A DNA stretch of 63,472 nt from Actinomycetota bacterium. Lineage in GTDB: Bacteria; Actinomycetota; Acidimicrobiia; Acidimicrobiales; Iamiaceae. The stretch spans positions 1-63,472 of the forward strand of contig JACPNX010000025.1 in the NCBI GenBank assembly GCA_016185275.1, in the 5' to 3' direction. Shown piece by piece: positions 1-7,287 of this stretch. Numbering within the stretch: the stretch's first letter is position 1; the number at the start of each line of letters is the position of its first letter. A program made the position numbers and the translations under genes. The notes beneath the pieces are model-generated. The model was not told the origin of the DNA, searched no databases, and saw only the letters and a program-made list of their open reading frames with translations.

Positions 1-128
1 ACAACCTCGTCAAGCGAGTGAAGCGGGTCGCGTTCGGGATCACGAACTTCCGCAACTACCGGATCCGCGCCCTGCTCTACGCCGGCCGCCCCAACTGGGC
101 GCTACTCGCCAGCATCACACCCCGCTGA
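1..128 (+). mobile_element. ISL3-family transposase, C-terminal fragment cut by the window edge
   Basis: The frame starting at base 3 is open from the left edge to a TGA at 126-128 and encodes about 41 residues. They include NLVKRVKRVAFG, a NYRIRALLYAGRP stretch and a terminal LLASITPR. This is the characteristic end of ISL3-type DDE transposases (zinc-ribbon plus DDE enzymes). Only the tail is visible, so I cannot say whether the element is intact. The other half, the terminal inverted repeats and the target duplication lie outside or were not recognised. Confidence 0.8.
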
Positions 129-187
129 GACGCGAAGCGCCCGCTTAGCTCGTGTACTTCTGCCCGGGCGAGTAGACGACAGTCTCG

Positions 188-580
188 TCAGCGAGGCGAC
201 GCGATTCGCAGCCCGAGCGAGCGAGCTGCGTCGGCCATGCGCTCGTCATAGGTGACGAGTTGCTGCACGGAGTTGCCGAGTCGCAACACAGTTGCGAGGT
301 GAATCGCATCGAGTGACCGCAACTCGGTTGGCAACAGCGTTCCCGCTGCATTGAGAACGCGATCGTTGACCCGGGCGAGATCGATGTCGGCGAGCACGGC
401 TCGACCCGACGTCACGGCGGCAGGTCCCGCGACCATGAGTGCTCGCAGCACCTCGGTGCGGGCCAGCGCGCTCGAGACGAGCGGGCGGCGGCGCCGAAGG
501 TGTCGCCGGAGCGCGGCGGACTCGGGCTCCGTGACGGCGAGCTTCACGATTGCCGACGAGTCGAGGTAGGTCAGGGGCAT
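188..580 (-). CDS. vapC: VapC-type PIN-domain toxin ribonuclease
   Basis: 130 aa, the normal VapC size. PIN-domain RNases cleave RNA (often tRNA or rRNA) with Mg2+ held by four acidic residues. All four are visible: Asp in the N-terminal YLDSSAIVK motif, Glu in ARTEVLRAL, Asp in RSLDAIHLAT, and Asp in VTYDERMADAA near the end. The ATG shares one base with the stop of the upstream antitoxin (TGATG), so the pair is translationally coupled. The target RNA cannot be read from sequence. The catalytic set looks intact, so this is probably a working module rather than a relic, although it sits just inside the transposase fragment at the window edge. Confidence 0.9.
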   Translation of the reverse strand: MPLTYLDSSAIVKLAVTEPESAALRRHLRRRRPLVSSALARTEVLRALMVAGPAAVTSGRAVLADIDLARVNDRVLNAAGTLLPTELRSLDAIHLATVLRLGNSVQQLVTYDERMADAARSLGLRIASPR

Positions 581-855
581 CAGCGCTCGTGGCGGCGAAG
601 ACGAGCCAGGACCTGAGACGGGAGTTCCGAGCCGGGCGGCAGAACGAGCGGCGGCGGAAGGTCGTCGATGTCACCGGAGGCGGGTTCGATCTCCCCCGCC
701 GCGAGCATCTGCTCGTACTCGCTGCCCTCGGGCATCGGAGTCAGGAGCGCTACGGGGCGGCCTCGGTCCGTGACCTCGATGGTCTCGCCCTGCTCTACGA
801 GCCGCAGCAGCTCGCTCGCCCGCTGTCGCAACTCACGCACCCCTACGGTCGTCAT
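580..855 (-). CDS. vapB: VapB antitoxin of the Phd/YefM type
   Basis: 91 aa. The N-terminal half is a Phd/YefM DNA-binding fold: VGVRELRQRASELLRLVEQGE, then IEVTDRGRPVALLTP. The C-terminal half is acidic and Pro-rich and would wrap the toxin active site. It is first in the operon and ends inside the vapC start codon. Members of this family normally repress their own promoter together with the toxin; an imperfect palindrome lies 10-37 bases upstream of its ATG. The annotated start is the first ATG and gives a complete antitoxin N-terminus. Confidence 0.88.
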   Translation of the reverse strand: MTTVGVRELRQRASELLRLVEQGETIEVTDRGRPVALLTPMPEGSEYEQMLAAGEIEPASGDIDDLPPPLVLPPGSELPSQVLARLRRHER

Positions 856-864
856 GCGCTACTT

Positions 865-892
865 GTAGCACACTCGAACGGACGAGTGCTAC
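865..892. promoter_or_regulatory. Imperfect inverted repeat between vapBC and bcp, candidate VapB operator
   Basis: The left arm GTAGCACACTCG (865-876) and right arm CGAGTGCTAC (883-892) are complementary except for a two-base insertion (AC) in the left arm. It lies in the 46-bp gap between the divergent vapB and bcp starts. The right arm runs into TACGTT (890-895), which is positioned as the -10 of bcp. Autoregulation through such palindromes is usual for Phd/YefM antitoxins; binding here is inferred. Confidence 0.45.
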
Positions 893-895
893 GTT
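890..895 (+). promoter_or_regulatory. Candidate -10 (TACGTT) of a leaderless bcp transcript
   Basis: The TANNNT hexamer ends 6 nt before the bcp ATG and there is no Shine-Dalgarno sequence in between. In actinobacteria this arrangement puts transcription initiation at or next to the A of the start codon. It overlaps the inverted repeat shared with vapBC. Confidence 0.4.
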
Positions 896-901
896 CGCGC
901 C

Positions 902-1360
902 ATGCCCTTGAAGCCCGGCGACAAAGCCCCCGACTTCACCCTTCTCGACCAGCACGGCGAGGAGGTGAGCCTGACCTCGCTCGCCGGGCGGAAGGTGCTC
1001 GTGTACTTCTACCCGAGAGCCGACACGCCGGGGTGCACCACGCAGGCGTGCGGGCTGCGGGACATCGCCGGCGAGGTCGGCGACACCGTGATCATCGGCA
1101 TCAGCCCCGACGCGCCCGCCAAGCTGGCCAGGTTCGACGAGAAGTACTCGCTCGGGTTCACGCTGCTGTCCGACCCCGACCATGCGACGGCCGACGCCTA
1201 CGGCGCCTGGGGCGAGAAGAAGAACTACGGCAAGACGTACATGGGCGTCGTGCGGTCGGCCTTCCTCGTCGACGAGCACGGCCGCATCGAGAAGGCCTGG
1301 CCCAAGGTCAGCCCGAAGGACACTCCCGCCAACCTGCTCGAGGCGCTGGCCGGGTCGTGA
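902..1360 (+). CDS. bcp: Peroxiredoxin, BCP/PrxQ type
   Basis: 152 aa, single-domain cytoplasmic thiol peroxidase that reduces H2O2 and organic hydroperoxides using thioredoxin. Visible features are the N-terminal GDKAPDFTL, the catalytic block YPRADTPGCTTQACGLRD with the peroxidatic Cys in TPGCT and the probable resolving Cys four to five residues later in QAC (the atypical 2-Cys PrxQ arrangement), and the WGEKKNYGKTYMGVVRSAFLVD segment typical of BCP. The ATG at 902 follows a TACGTT -10-like box by 6 nt. The gene is monocistronic and divergent from the vapBC pair. Confidence 0.95.
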   Translation: MPLKPGDKAPDFTLLDQHGEEVSLTSLAGRKVLVYFYPRADTPGCTTQACGLRDIAGEVGDTVIIGISPDAPAKLARFDEKYSLGFTLLSDPDHATADAYGAWGEKKNYGKTYMGVVRSAFLVDEHGRIEKAWPKVSPKDTPANLLEALAGS

Positions 1361-1405
1361 CGGCCCCGCCCGCGGCGTCGTCGCCGACGGGACCAGGGCC
1401 AGCGG

Positions 1406-1570
1406 TCAGCGCGGTTCGAGGGTGTCGGGATCGAGCCCGAGCACGTCAGCGTGCCGCCGCGTGTTGGCGGTGATGGCCCGCTCCCGCGCGGCTCGGACGG
1501 CGGCGACGGCACCGGCCAGCGCGGCGAGACGCCGCACGCGTCGGGCCCGCACGATCTCGGCGAGGCGCAT
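1406..1570 (-). CDS. Possible small Arg/Ala-rich protein, 54 aa
   Basis: An open frame from ATG (1570-1568) to TGA (1408-1406) encodes MRLAEIVRARRVRRLAALAG followed by AVAAVRAARERA and an ending DVLGLDPDTLEPR. A GAGG sequence lies about 5 nt before the ATG. The predicted chain is a strongly basic alpha-helix. I do not recognise a family. It fills the gap between bcp and tRNA-Leu and faces bcp tail to tail. Low complexity and high GC make a chance ORF quite possible. Confidence 0.35.
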   Translation of the reverse strand: MRLAEIVRARRVRRLAALAGAVAAVRAARERAITANTRRHADVLGLDPDTLEPR

Positions 1571-1604
1571 GGAGCCTCACAGTACGCTGGCTCGGTCGCT
1601 CCCG

Positions 1605-1687
1605 GCCCGGGTGGCGGAATGGCAGACGCGGATGACTCAAAATCATCTGCCCGCAAGGGCGTGCGGGTTCGAGTCCCGCCCCGGGCA
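1605..1687 (+). tRNA. tRNA-Leu(CAA)
   Basis: Acceptor GCCCGGG (1605-1611) pairs with CCCGGGC (1680-1686), discriminator A1687. The anticodon arm has a GATGA/TCATC stem with loop CTCAAAA, giving anticodon CAA. A long variable arm (CTGCCCGCAAGGGCG) marks a class II tRNA, and the T arm is GCGGG-TTCGAGT-CCCGC. No CCA is encoded. A TACGCT box at 1583-1588 is suitably placed as its -10. It overlaps antisense with the 3' end of the EamA gene. Confidence 0.97.
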
Positions 1688-2605
1688 CCCGCCGGCCGCA
1701 CCGGCGGCAGGGAGGACGGCATCGGGGCCGGGGCGGTTCGCCCGGAAACGGTGGACGGCGACGATGCCGAGGACGATGAGCGCGCCGCCGACCAGCACCC
1801 GTAGCCGCAGCGGTTCGCCCAGCACGACGACGCCCACCGTCACCGCCACCACGGGGATGAGGTAGGTGACGAGCGAGGCCCGAGTGGGGCCCAGCTCCGC
1901 GATCACCCCGTAGCTGAGGACGTAGGCGAGCCCCGTGCCGAGCACGCCGAGCACGACGATGGCTCCGACCCGCCGGGGCGTAGGGTCGAACGTGCCGGCC
2001 CAGGACGTCCAGACCGCGAACGGAAGCAGGACCACCGCCGCCGATGCGACCTGGCCGAAGGCGGCCACCAGTGTCGGGACACCCATGAGGTGGCGGCGCG
2101 CCCAGGTGAAGGCGAACCCGTAGAAGGCGCCGGCCAGCACGGAGGCGAGCGAGCCGGCCAGCGAGGCGCCCCGCAGGTCGGACAGGCCGAAGCCCGCGGC
2201 GACGGCCACCCCGCCCAGGCCGACCACCAGCCCGGCGAGCTGCACCGGGCGCAACCGGTCGCGCAGCACCACCGCGGCGATGGCCGCGGTGAACAACGGC
2301 GTGGACGCGTTGAGCACCGAGGTGAGCCCGGACGGGATGCGCTGCTCACCCCAGGCCAGCAGCGTGAAGGGCAGCGCCGAGCCGACCACCCCGAGCACGA
2401 CGGCGTGGCCGATCAGCCGCCGGTCCCGCGGAAGGGGAATGTGCCGGGCGCGCAGCACCACGGCCAGCGCCACGGCGCCCAGCACGCAGCGGCCCGCAGC
2501 CACCGTCACGGGGGTCAGGCCCTGCACCGCCACCTTGATGAAGAGGAACGACCAGCCCCAGATGAAGCTCAGCAGGAAGAGGCGGCGCACCGGGCCAGTC
2601 TGCAC
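1643..2605 (-). CDS. EamA/DMT-superfamily transporter
   Basis: 320 aa from GTG 2605 (a second GTG at 2590 would also work). Ten hydrophobic helices in two repeated EamA halves are visible, beginning LLSFIWGWSFLFIKVAVQGL and ending in GGALIVLGIVAVHRF; the substrate (metabolite or amino-acid efflux) is unknown. The frame does not stop until it is 45 bases inside the opposite-strand tRNA-Leu. The last residues, CPGRDSNPHALAGR, are the reverse complement of the tRNA and not conserved protein. The true functional protein ends near VHRFRANR. The upstream extension of the frame is a shadow of the 97-aa gene at 2643 and was cut off. Confidence 0.85.
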   Translation of the reverse strand: MQTGPVRRLFLLSFIWGWSFLFIKVAVQGLTPVTVAAGRCVLGAVALAVVLRARHIPLPRDRRLIGHAVVLGVVGSALPFTLLAWGEQRIPSGLTSVLNASTPLFTAAIAAVVLRDRLRPVQLAGLVVGLGGVAVAAGFGLSDLRGASLAGSLASVLAGAFYGFAFTWARRHLMGVPTLVAAFGQVASAAVVLLPFAVWTSWAGTFDPTPRRVGAIVVLGVLGTGLAYVLSYGVIAELGPTRASLVTYLIPVVAVTVGVVVLGEPLRLRVLVGGALIVLGIVAVHRFRANRPGPDAVLPAAGAAGGCPGRDSNPHALAGR

Positions 2606-2642
2606 GGCGGGGCCGGCATCGGGACCGGGGTAACGTCGGGTG

Positions 2643-2936
2643 ATGTCCCGGTCCACGGTGGAGCGCCGCCTGAGCGACGTCGCCGCGCGGCTGAAGCACC
2701 TGCGCGAGGAGCTCGGCGTGGCCGACGAGCAGCTCGCCCACCTCGCCGACGAGGCGGACGACGCCCGCATCCGAGCGCTCGTCTCCGAGACCCCGGTGGC
2801 CGAGCACGACCACCACGAAGCCCAGAAGCACGCCGACGCCATGCAGCGCCACCGCACCGCGGTCCTGACCGAGATCGAGCAGCTCGAGCGCACGCAGGAC
2901 GAGCTCCTCGACCGCCTGACGGCCCGGCCGGACTAG
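2643..2936 (+). CDS. Small helical/coiled-coil protein of unknown function
   Basis: 97 aa, highly charged and rich in Ala, Leu, Glu and His. Heptad-like spacing runs through VERRLSDVAARLKHLREELG, then LAHLADEADDARIRALVSETPVAEHDHHEAQ and a final EIEQLERTQDELLDRL, so a long helical hairpin is likely. It has no membrane segment or signal peptide. ATG 2643 is preferred over GTG 2640 because a TAACGT box lies 6 nt before it, suggesting a leaderless message. It lies 36 nt upstream of the ANTAR regulator gene and may be co-transcribed with it. I know no characterised homologue. Confidence 0.75.
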   Translation: MSRSTVERRLSDVAARLKHLREELGVADEQLAHLADEADDARIRALVSETPVAEHDHHEAQKHADAMQRHRTAVLTEIEQLERTQDELLDRLTARPD

Positions 2937-2972
2937 ACCGGTCTGGCTGCAAACCGACGAGGGGAGCCGACG

Positions 2973-3560
2973 TTGCCGACCCGCGTGGTGATCGCCGAGG
3001 ACGAGGCCATCATCCGCCTCGACCTGAAGGAGACCCTCGAGGAGGAGGGCTACGAGGTCGTGGGGGAGACGGGTCGCGGCGACGACGCCGTCCGGCTCGT
3101 GCGCGACCTCCGACCCGACATCGCCATCCTCGACATCAAGATGCCGGGCCTCGACGGGCTGAGCGCGGCCCGGGAGATCGCGGGGGAGCGTCTCGCCGCC
3201 GTCCTCATCCTCACGGCGTTCAGCCAGCGCGACCTCATCGAGCGCGCTCGCGACGCCGGCGCCCTCGCCTACCTGGTGAAGCCCTTCCAGAAGGCGGACC
3301 TCCTGCCGGCGCTCGAGGTGGCCCTCGGGCGGTTCCGGGAGATGAAGGCCCTGCACGACCAGGCCACCTCGCTCGAAGAGCAGCTCGAGACCCGCAAGAC
3401 GGTCGACCGCGCCAAGGGCAGGCTGATGGACGTGAAGGGGATGAGCGAAGCGGCCGCCTTCTCGTTCATCCAGAAGACGGCCATGCGCGAGCGCAAGACC
3501 ATGCGTGCCGTCGCCGAGGAGGTCATCTCCGGAGCACTGGAGCCCGAGGCCGCCACCTGA
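2973..3560 (+). CDS. pdtaR: ANTAR-domain response regulator, PdtaR-like
   Basis: 195 aa. Residues 1-125 form a receiver domain: acidic pair in VVIAEDEAIIRLD, phosphoacceptor Asp in DIAILDIKMPGLDG, conserved Thr in LILTAFS, and Lys in YLVKPF. The C-terminal ~55 residues are an ANTAR RNA-binding domain (VDRAKGRLMDVKGMSEAAAF and following). In M. tuberculosis Rv1626/PdtaR is activated by the PdtaS kinase and acts on nascent RNA by antitermination; it also sits just upstream of polA. The start is a TTG preceded by GGGGAG. No PdtaS kinase gene is visible in the window. Confidence 0.92.
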   Translation: MPTRVVIAEDEAIIRLDLKETLEEEGYEVVGETGRGDDAVRLVRDLRPDIAILDIKMPGLDGLSAAREIAGERLAAVLILTAFSQRDLIERARDAGALAYLVKPFQKADLLPALEVALGRFREMKALHDQATSLEEQLETRKTVDRAKGRLMDVKGMSEAAAFSFIQKTAMRERKTMRAVAEEVISGALEPEAAT

Positions 3561-3624
3561 TGGCGCGCGCCGGGAGCGAAGCCGGAGCCGGAGCCGGGTC
3601 CCGAGCCCGGGTCGGCGGCGCGTC

Positions 3625-6324
3625 GTGAAGCTCATGCTGATCGACGGGAACTCACTCACCTACCGCGCCTTCTTCGCCCTCCCGACCGACCTCGCCACCG
3701 CCTCGGGCCAGGTGACCAACGCGGTGTTCGGGTTCACGTCGATGCTCGTGAACCTGCTGCGCGACCACCGTCCCGACGGGATCGCGGTCGCCTTCGACCG
3801 GCCCGAGCCGACCTTCCGCCACGAGGCGGTGACCACGTACAAGGCGGGTCGCCAGGAGGCGCCCGACATCCTTCGGCAGCAGATGGGCCTGGTGCGCCAG
3901 GTGATCGAGACGCTCCACATCCCGTCGCTGGAGCAGCCGGGGGTCGAGGCCGACGACATCATCGCCACGCTCGCCACCCGCGCGCGCGACCGCGGCGACG
4001 AGGTGATCGTCGTGACCGGTGACCGAGACGCCTACCAGCTCGTCGAGGACCCGCTGGTGAAGGTGCTCTACAACCGCCGCGGTGTGAGCGACTACGTCCT
4101 CTACGACGAGGCCGGCATACGCGAGCGCACCGGTGTGGTGCCCTCGTCCTACGTCGAGTACGCCGCGCTGCGAGGCGACCCGTCGGACAACTTGCCGGGT
4201 GTCCCGGGTGTGGGCGAGAAGACCGCGGCCAAGCTCGTCAACACCTACGGAGGGCTCGACGGCGTCTTCGGCCACGCGTCCGAGCAGACCCCGAAGCTGC
4301 GCCAGAACCTGGTCGAGCACGAGGCCCGGGCCCGCAAGAACGCCGAGATCATGGTGCTGCTCCGCGACCTCGATCTCGACGTCGACCTCGACGACCTGGT
4401 GATGGGCCCGCTCGACGCCGAGGAGGTCCGCCGCCTGTTCGACTTCCTCGAGTTCCGCACGCTGTGGGACCGGCTGGTCGAGGCTGTGGGCGGCGACCTG
4501 GGCGCAGCCGGCCCCACGACCACGGACGTCCTCGAGGCCGAGCTGGCGGTGCTCGCGGACGCGGCGACCGCCGCCACCATGCTCGACCGGCTGGCCGCCG
4601 AGCGCGGCCCCCTCGCGGTCGAGCCGCTCTTTTCGGGTCCACCCCGCTGGGACGCGGACCTGCGCGGCCTGGCCCTCGTGGGCGACGCCGCCACGGGGGA
4701 GGTGCTGTTCGTCCCGGCGTCGTTGCTCGCCGACGAGCGTGTGGCCCGGGCACTGGCGGGGCTGCTCGGCGACCGTGGCCGCCCGCTGGCCGCGCACGAG
4801 GCGAAGCCGCTGCTCGCCTGGGCGTTGCGCTCGGGCGCGTGCGACCCGGTGCTGGCCATCGACACGGCGCTCGCCGCCTACCTGCTCGATCCCGCCGACG
4901 CCCGGTACCACCTGCCGACGCTCCTCCTGCGCTACGCCGACCTCGAGCTGCCCGCGGGCACCGAGGCGCCCGAGGGCCAGCTCGACTTCGCGGCCGCCGA
5001 CGGCGCTCCGGAGGCCGGCACGGAGGCCGCGCAGGAGGCGGCCCGCCGGGCACTCGCCGTGGCCCGGCTCGCCCCCCGGCTCCTCGCTGCGCTCGACTCC
5101 CAGGGTGTGCGCCCGCTGCACGACGACATCGAGGTGCCGCTCGTCGCCGTGCTCGCCCGCATGGAGGTCGTGGGCGTCGGGGTCGACCGGCCGCAGCTCC
5201 AGGAGCTGAGCGACCGCTTGGCGGGGAAGGTGGCCGAGCTCCAGGACGCGATCTGGGCCGACGCCGGCGAGCGCTTCACGATCAACTCCACGCCGCAGCT
5301 GAGGCGGATCCTCTACGACCAGCTCGGCCTGGTGCCCCAGAAGAAGACCAAGACGGGCTACTCCACCGACGCCCAGAGCCTGGCCAAGCTGGCCGGCCAA
5401 CACCCGATCGTCGACCACCTGCTCGCGTACCGCGAGGTCGAAAAGCTCCGCTCGACGTACGGCGAGGCGCTGCTGGCGGAGGTGCGCGCCGACGGCCGCA
5501 TCCACGCCACGTTCAACCAGACCGTCGCCCGCACCGGGCGGCTGTCGAGCGACCAGCCGAACCTGCACAACATCCCCGTGCGCACCGAGCTGGGCCGCGA
5601 GTTCCGCGCCGCCTTCGTGCCCGCCGAAGGGTGCGAGCTGCTGGTCGCCGACTACAACCAGATCGAGCTGCGCTGCATCGCCCACCTCGCCCAGGACCCC
5701 GGGCTGATCCGTGCGTTCACGGCCGGCGACGACATCCACCGGATCACCGCGGCCCGCGTGTTCGGTGTCGCGCCCGAGGACGTCGACGGCGCCCAGCGGG
5801 CCAAGGCGAAGATGGTGTCCTACGGCCTGGCCTACGGCATGGAGTCCTACGGGCTCGCCCAGCGGCTCAACATCGACGTGAAGGAGGCGGCGGGGATCCT
5901 CGGCGCGTACTTCGAGGCGTTCCCGTCGGTGAAGGCCTACATGGACCGCACGGTGGCCGAGGCCCGCGAGCGCGGTTACACCGAGACGCTGTTCGGCCGG
6001 CGCCGGCCCATCCCCGAGCTCCAGGCGGGCAACCCCCGCATCCGCCAGGCGGGGGAGCGCCAGGCCATGAACGCCGGCATCCAGGGTCTCGCCGCGGACA
6101 TCTTCAAGGTCGCGCTGGTGCGACTCGACGCGGCGCTCCGGGAGGCGGACATGCGCAGCCGCCTGATCCTGCAGGTGCACGACGAGGTGCTGCTCGAGGT
6201 GCCGGCGGACGAGCGGGACCCGGCAGCCGAGGTGGTGCTCGCGTCCATGCGGCGAGCGGCGGAGCTGTCGGTGCCGCTCGAGGTGAACCTCGGCTTCGGT
6301 CCGTCCTGGGCCGACGCCAAGTAG
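3625..6324 (+). CDS. polA: DNA polymerase I
   Basis: 899 aa from GTG 3625, which gives the conserved start VKLMLIDGNSLTYRAFFAL; longer frames upstream only read spacer. Order of domains: 5'-nuclease (about 1-290), degenerate 3'-5' exonuclease (about 300-500), polymerase (about 520-899). Motif A is DYNQIELR with catalytic Asp676. Motif B is RAKAKMVSYGLAYGM, where Tyr733 replaces the Phe762 of E. coli. Motif C is VHDEVLLE. The exonuclease region lacks the DxE metal ligands (LAVEPLFSG) and the second Asp (AAHEAKPLLAW), so it should not proofread. Functions are Okazaki processing and repair synthesis, here near uvrA, uvrB and uvrC. It is probably transcribed with pdtaR (64 nt gap). Confidence 0.97.
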   Translation: MKLMLIDGNSLTYRAFFALPTDLATASGQVTNAVFGFTSMLVNLLRDHRPDGIAVAFDRPEPTFRHEAVTTYKAGRQEAPDILRQQMGLVRQVIETLHIPSLEQPGVEADDIIATLATRARDRGDEVIVVTGDRDAYQLVEDPLVKVLYNRRGVSDYVLYDEAGIRERTGVVPSSYVEYAALRGDPSDNLPGVPGVGEKTAAKLVNTYGGLDGVFGHASEQTPKLRQNLVEHEARARKNAEIMVLLRDLDLDVDLDDLVMGPLDAEEVRRLFDFLEFRTLWDRLVEAVGGDLGAAGPTTTDVLEAELAVLADAATAATMLDRLAAERGPLAVEPLFSGPPRWDADLRGLALVGDAATGEVLFVPASLLADERVARALAGLLGDRGRPLAAHEAKPLLAWALRSGACDPVLAIDTALAAYLLDPADARYHLPTLLLRYADLELPAGTEAPEGQLDFAAADGAPEAGTEAAQEAARRALAVARLAPRLLAALDSQGVRPLHDDIEVPLVAVLARMEVVGVGVDRPQLQELSDRLAGKVAELQDAIWADAGERFTINSTPQLRRILYDQLGLVPQKKTKTGYSTDAQSLAKLAGQHPIVDHLLAYREVEKLRSTYGEALLAEVRADGRIHATFNQTVARTGRLSSDQPNLHNIPVRTELGREFRAAFVPAEGCELLVADYNQIELRCIAHLAQDPGLIRAFTAGDDIHRITAARVFGVAPEDVDGAQRAKAKMVSYGLAYGMESYGLAQRLNIDVKEAAGILGAYFEAFPSVKAYMDRTVAEARERGYTETLFGRRRPIPELQAGNPRIRQAGERQAMNAGIQGLAADIFKVALVRLDAALREADMRSRLILQVHDEVLLEVPADERDPAAEVVLASMRRAAELSVPLEVNLGFGPSWADAK

Positions 6325-6454
6325 GCCGGCGATGCCCGGTGCGTGCGAACCATCGACCTCGTCCGGCGCATCAGCCGCGGTTTCTTGACGCATCGACCGG
6401 CTACGGCCGACCGGTGCTCCAAGACGTGGAGTGGGCGTCCGGCAGGCTGAGGGC

Positions 6455-7219
6455 ATGGCCGCTCGGGACCACTGGTTCGAAGACGTCGCCGACCACCTCG
6501 GGGCCGCGTACCTCCGCTACTCGTTCACCAAGGGCACCGAGCAGGAGGTCGCCTTCCTCGTCGACGTGCTCGGCCTGAAGCCGGGCCAGCGGGTGCTCGA
6601 CGTGGGGTGCGGGCCCGGCCGCCACGCCCACGCCCTGGCGCGGCGGGGCATCGCGGTGCACGGCGTCGACATCAGCCAGCGCTTCGTCGACCTGGCCATA
6701 GAGCAGGCGCCGCCCGGGGCCACCTTCGAGCGCCTCGACGCCCGGGCGCTGCCGTTCGACCGCGACTTCGACGCCGCCATCTCCCTGTGCCAGGGCGCGT
6801 TCGGGCTGGCCGCCGGCGCGGGCGAGACGGCGCTCGACCCCGACGCGCCCGTCCTCGACGGCATCGCCCGCGCCCTGCGCCCCGGCGGGTCCGCCGCGAT
6901 CTCGGCCTTCAGCGCCTACTTCTCGGTGCGCCACCAGACCGATGCGGACTTCGACGCCGCCAGGGGCGTGGCGCACGAGCGGACCACCGTCAAGGACGAG
7001 GCGGAGCGCGACGCGGAGGTCGATCTCTGGACGACCTGCTTCACGCCTCGTGAGCTACGCCTGCTGGCCGAGCGCAGCGGTCTGGCCGTCGATCACGTGT
7101 GGTCCGTGGAGCCCGGGCGCTACGAGCGCCGGCCGCCGGAGGTCGACCTGCCGGAGTGGCTCCTCGTCGGGCACCGGCCGCCGCCGCCGGCCGTGGTGGA
7201 GGGCCGGTCGACGGGCTAG
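6455..7219 (+). CDS. SAM-dependent class I methyltransferase
   Basis: 254 aa from ATG 6455. The SAM-binding motif I is RVLDVGCGPGRHAHALARRG, followed by HGVDISQRFVDLA (acidic end of beta-2) and a motif IV-like FDAAISLCQGAFGL. The N-terminus DHWFEDVADHLGAAYLRYSFTKG is typical of a Methyltransf_11/25-type family that precedes rpsA in some actinobacteria. The substrate is unknown. The coding strand runs into the rpsA promoter region: its TAG stop is part of a TAGCGT hexamer. The frame extending to 6431 lacks support and was not used. Confidence 0.85.
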   Translation: MAARDHWFEDVADHLGAAYLRYSFTKGTEQEVAFLVDVLGLKPGQRVLDVGCGPGRHAHALARRGIAVHGVDISQRFVDLAIEQAPPGATFERLDARALPFDRDFDAAISLCQGAFGLAAGAGETALDPDAPVLDGIARALRPGGSAAISAFSAYFSVRHQTDADFDAARGVAHERTTVKDEAERDAEVDLWTTCFTPRELRLLAERSGLAVDHVWSVEPGRYERRPPEVDLPEWLLVGHRPPPPAVVEGRSTG

Positions 7220-7222
7220 CGT
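7217..7222 (+). promoter_or_regulatory. Candidate rpsA -10 with GC-rich discriminator
   Basis: TAGCGT followed by TGCCCGCT. The same TAGnGTTGCCCGCT string occurs before tRNA-Leu(GAG) at 56869-56882. Initiation here would give an rpsA 5' UTR of about 60 nt carrying a GAGAG ribosome-binding site. Confidence 0.4.
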
Positions 7223-7287
7223 TGCCCGCTCACGGCGCGCACCGGCGCGCCCGTTCGCCGTCCCCGTCCAACGAGAGAAGTCCGTCC

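Noticed and set aside
3652..6456. Very long open frame antisense to polA (over 900 codons)
   Set aside because: It mirrors the polA codons in a high-GC genome and has no domain-like sequence; PolA motifs prove the plus strand.
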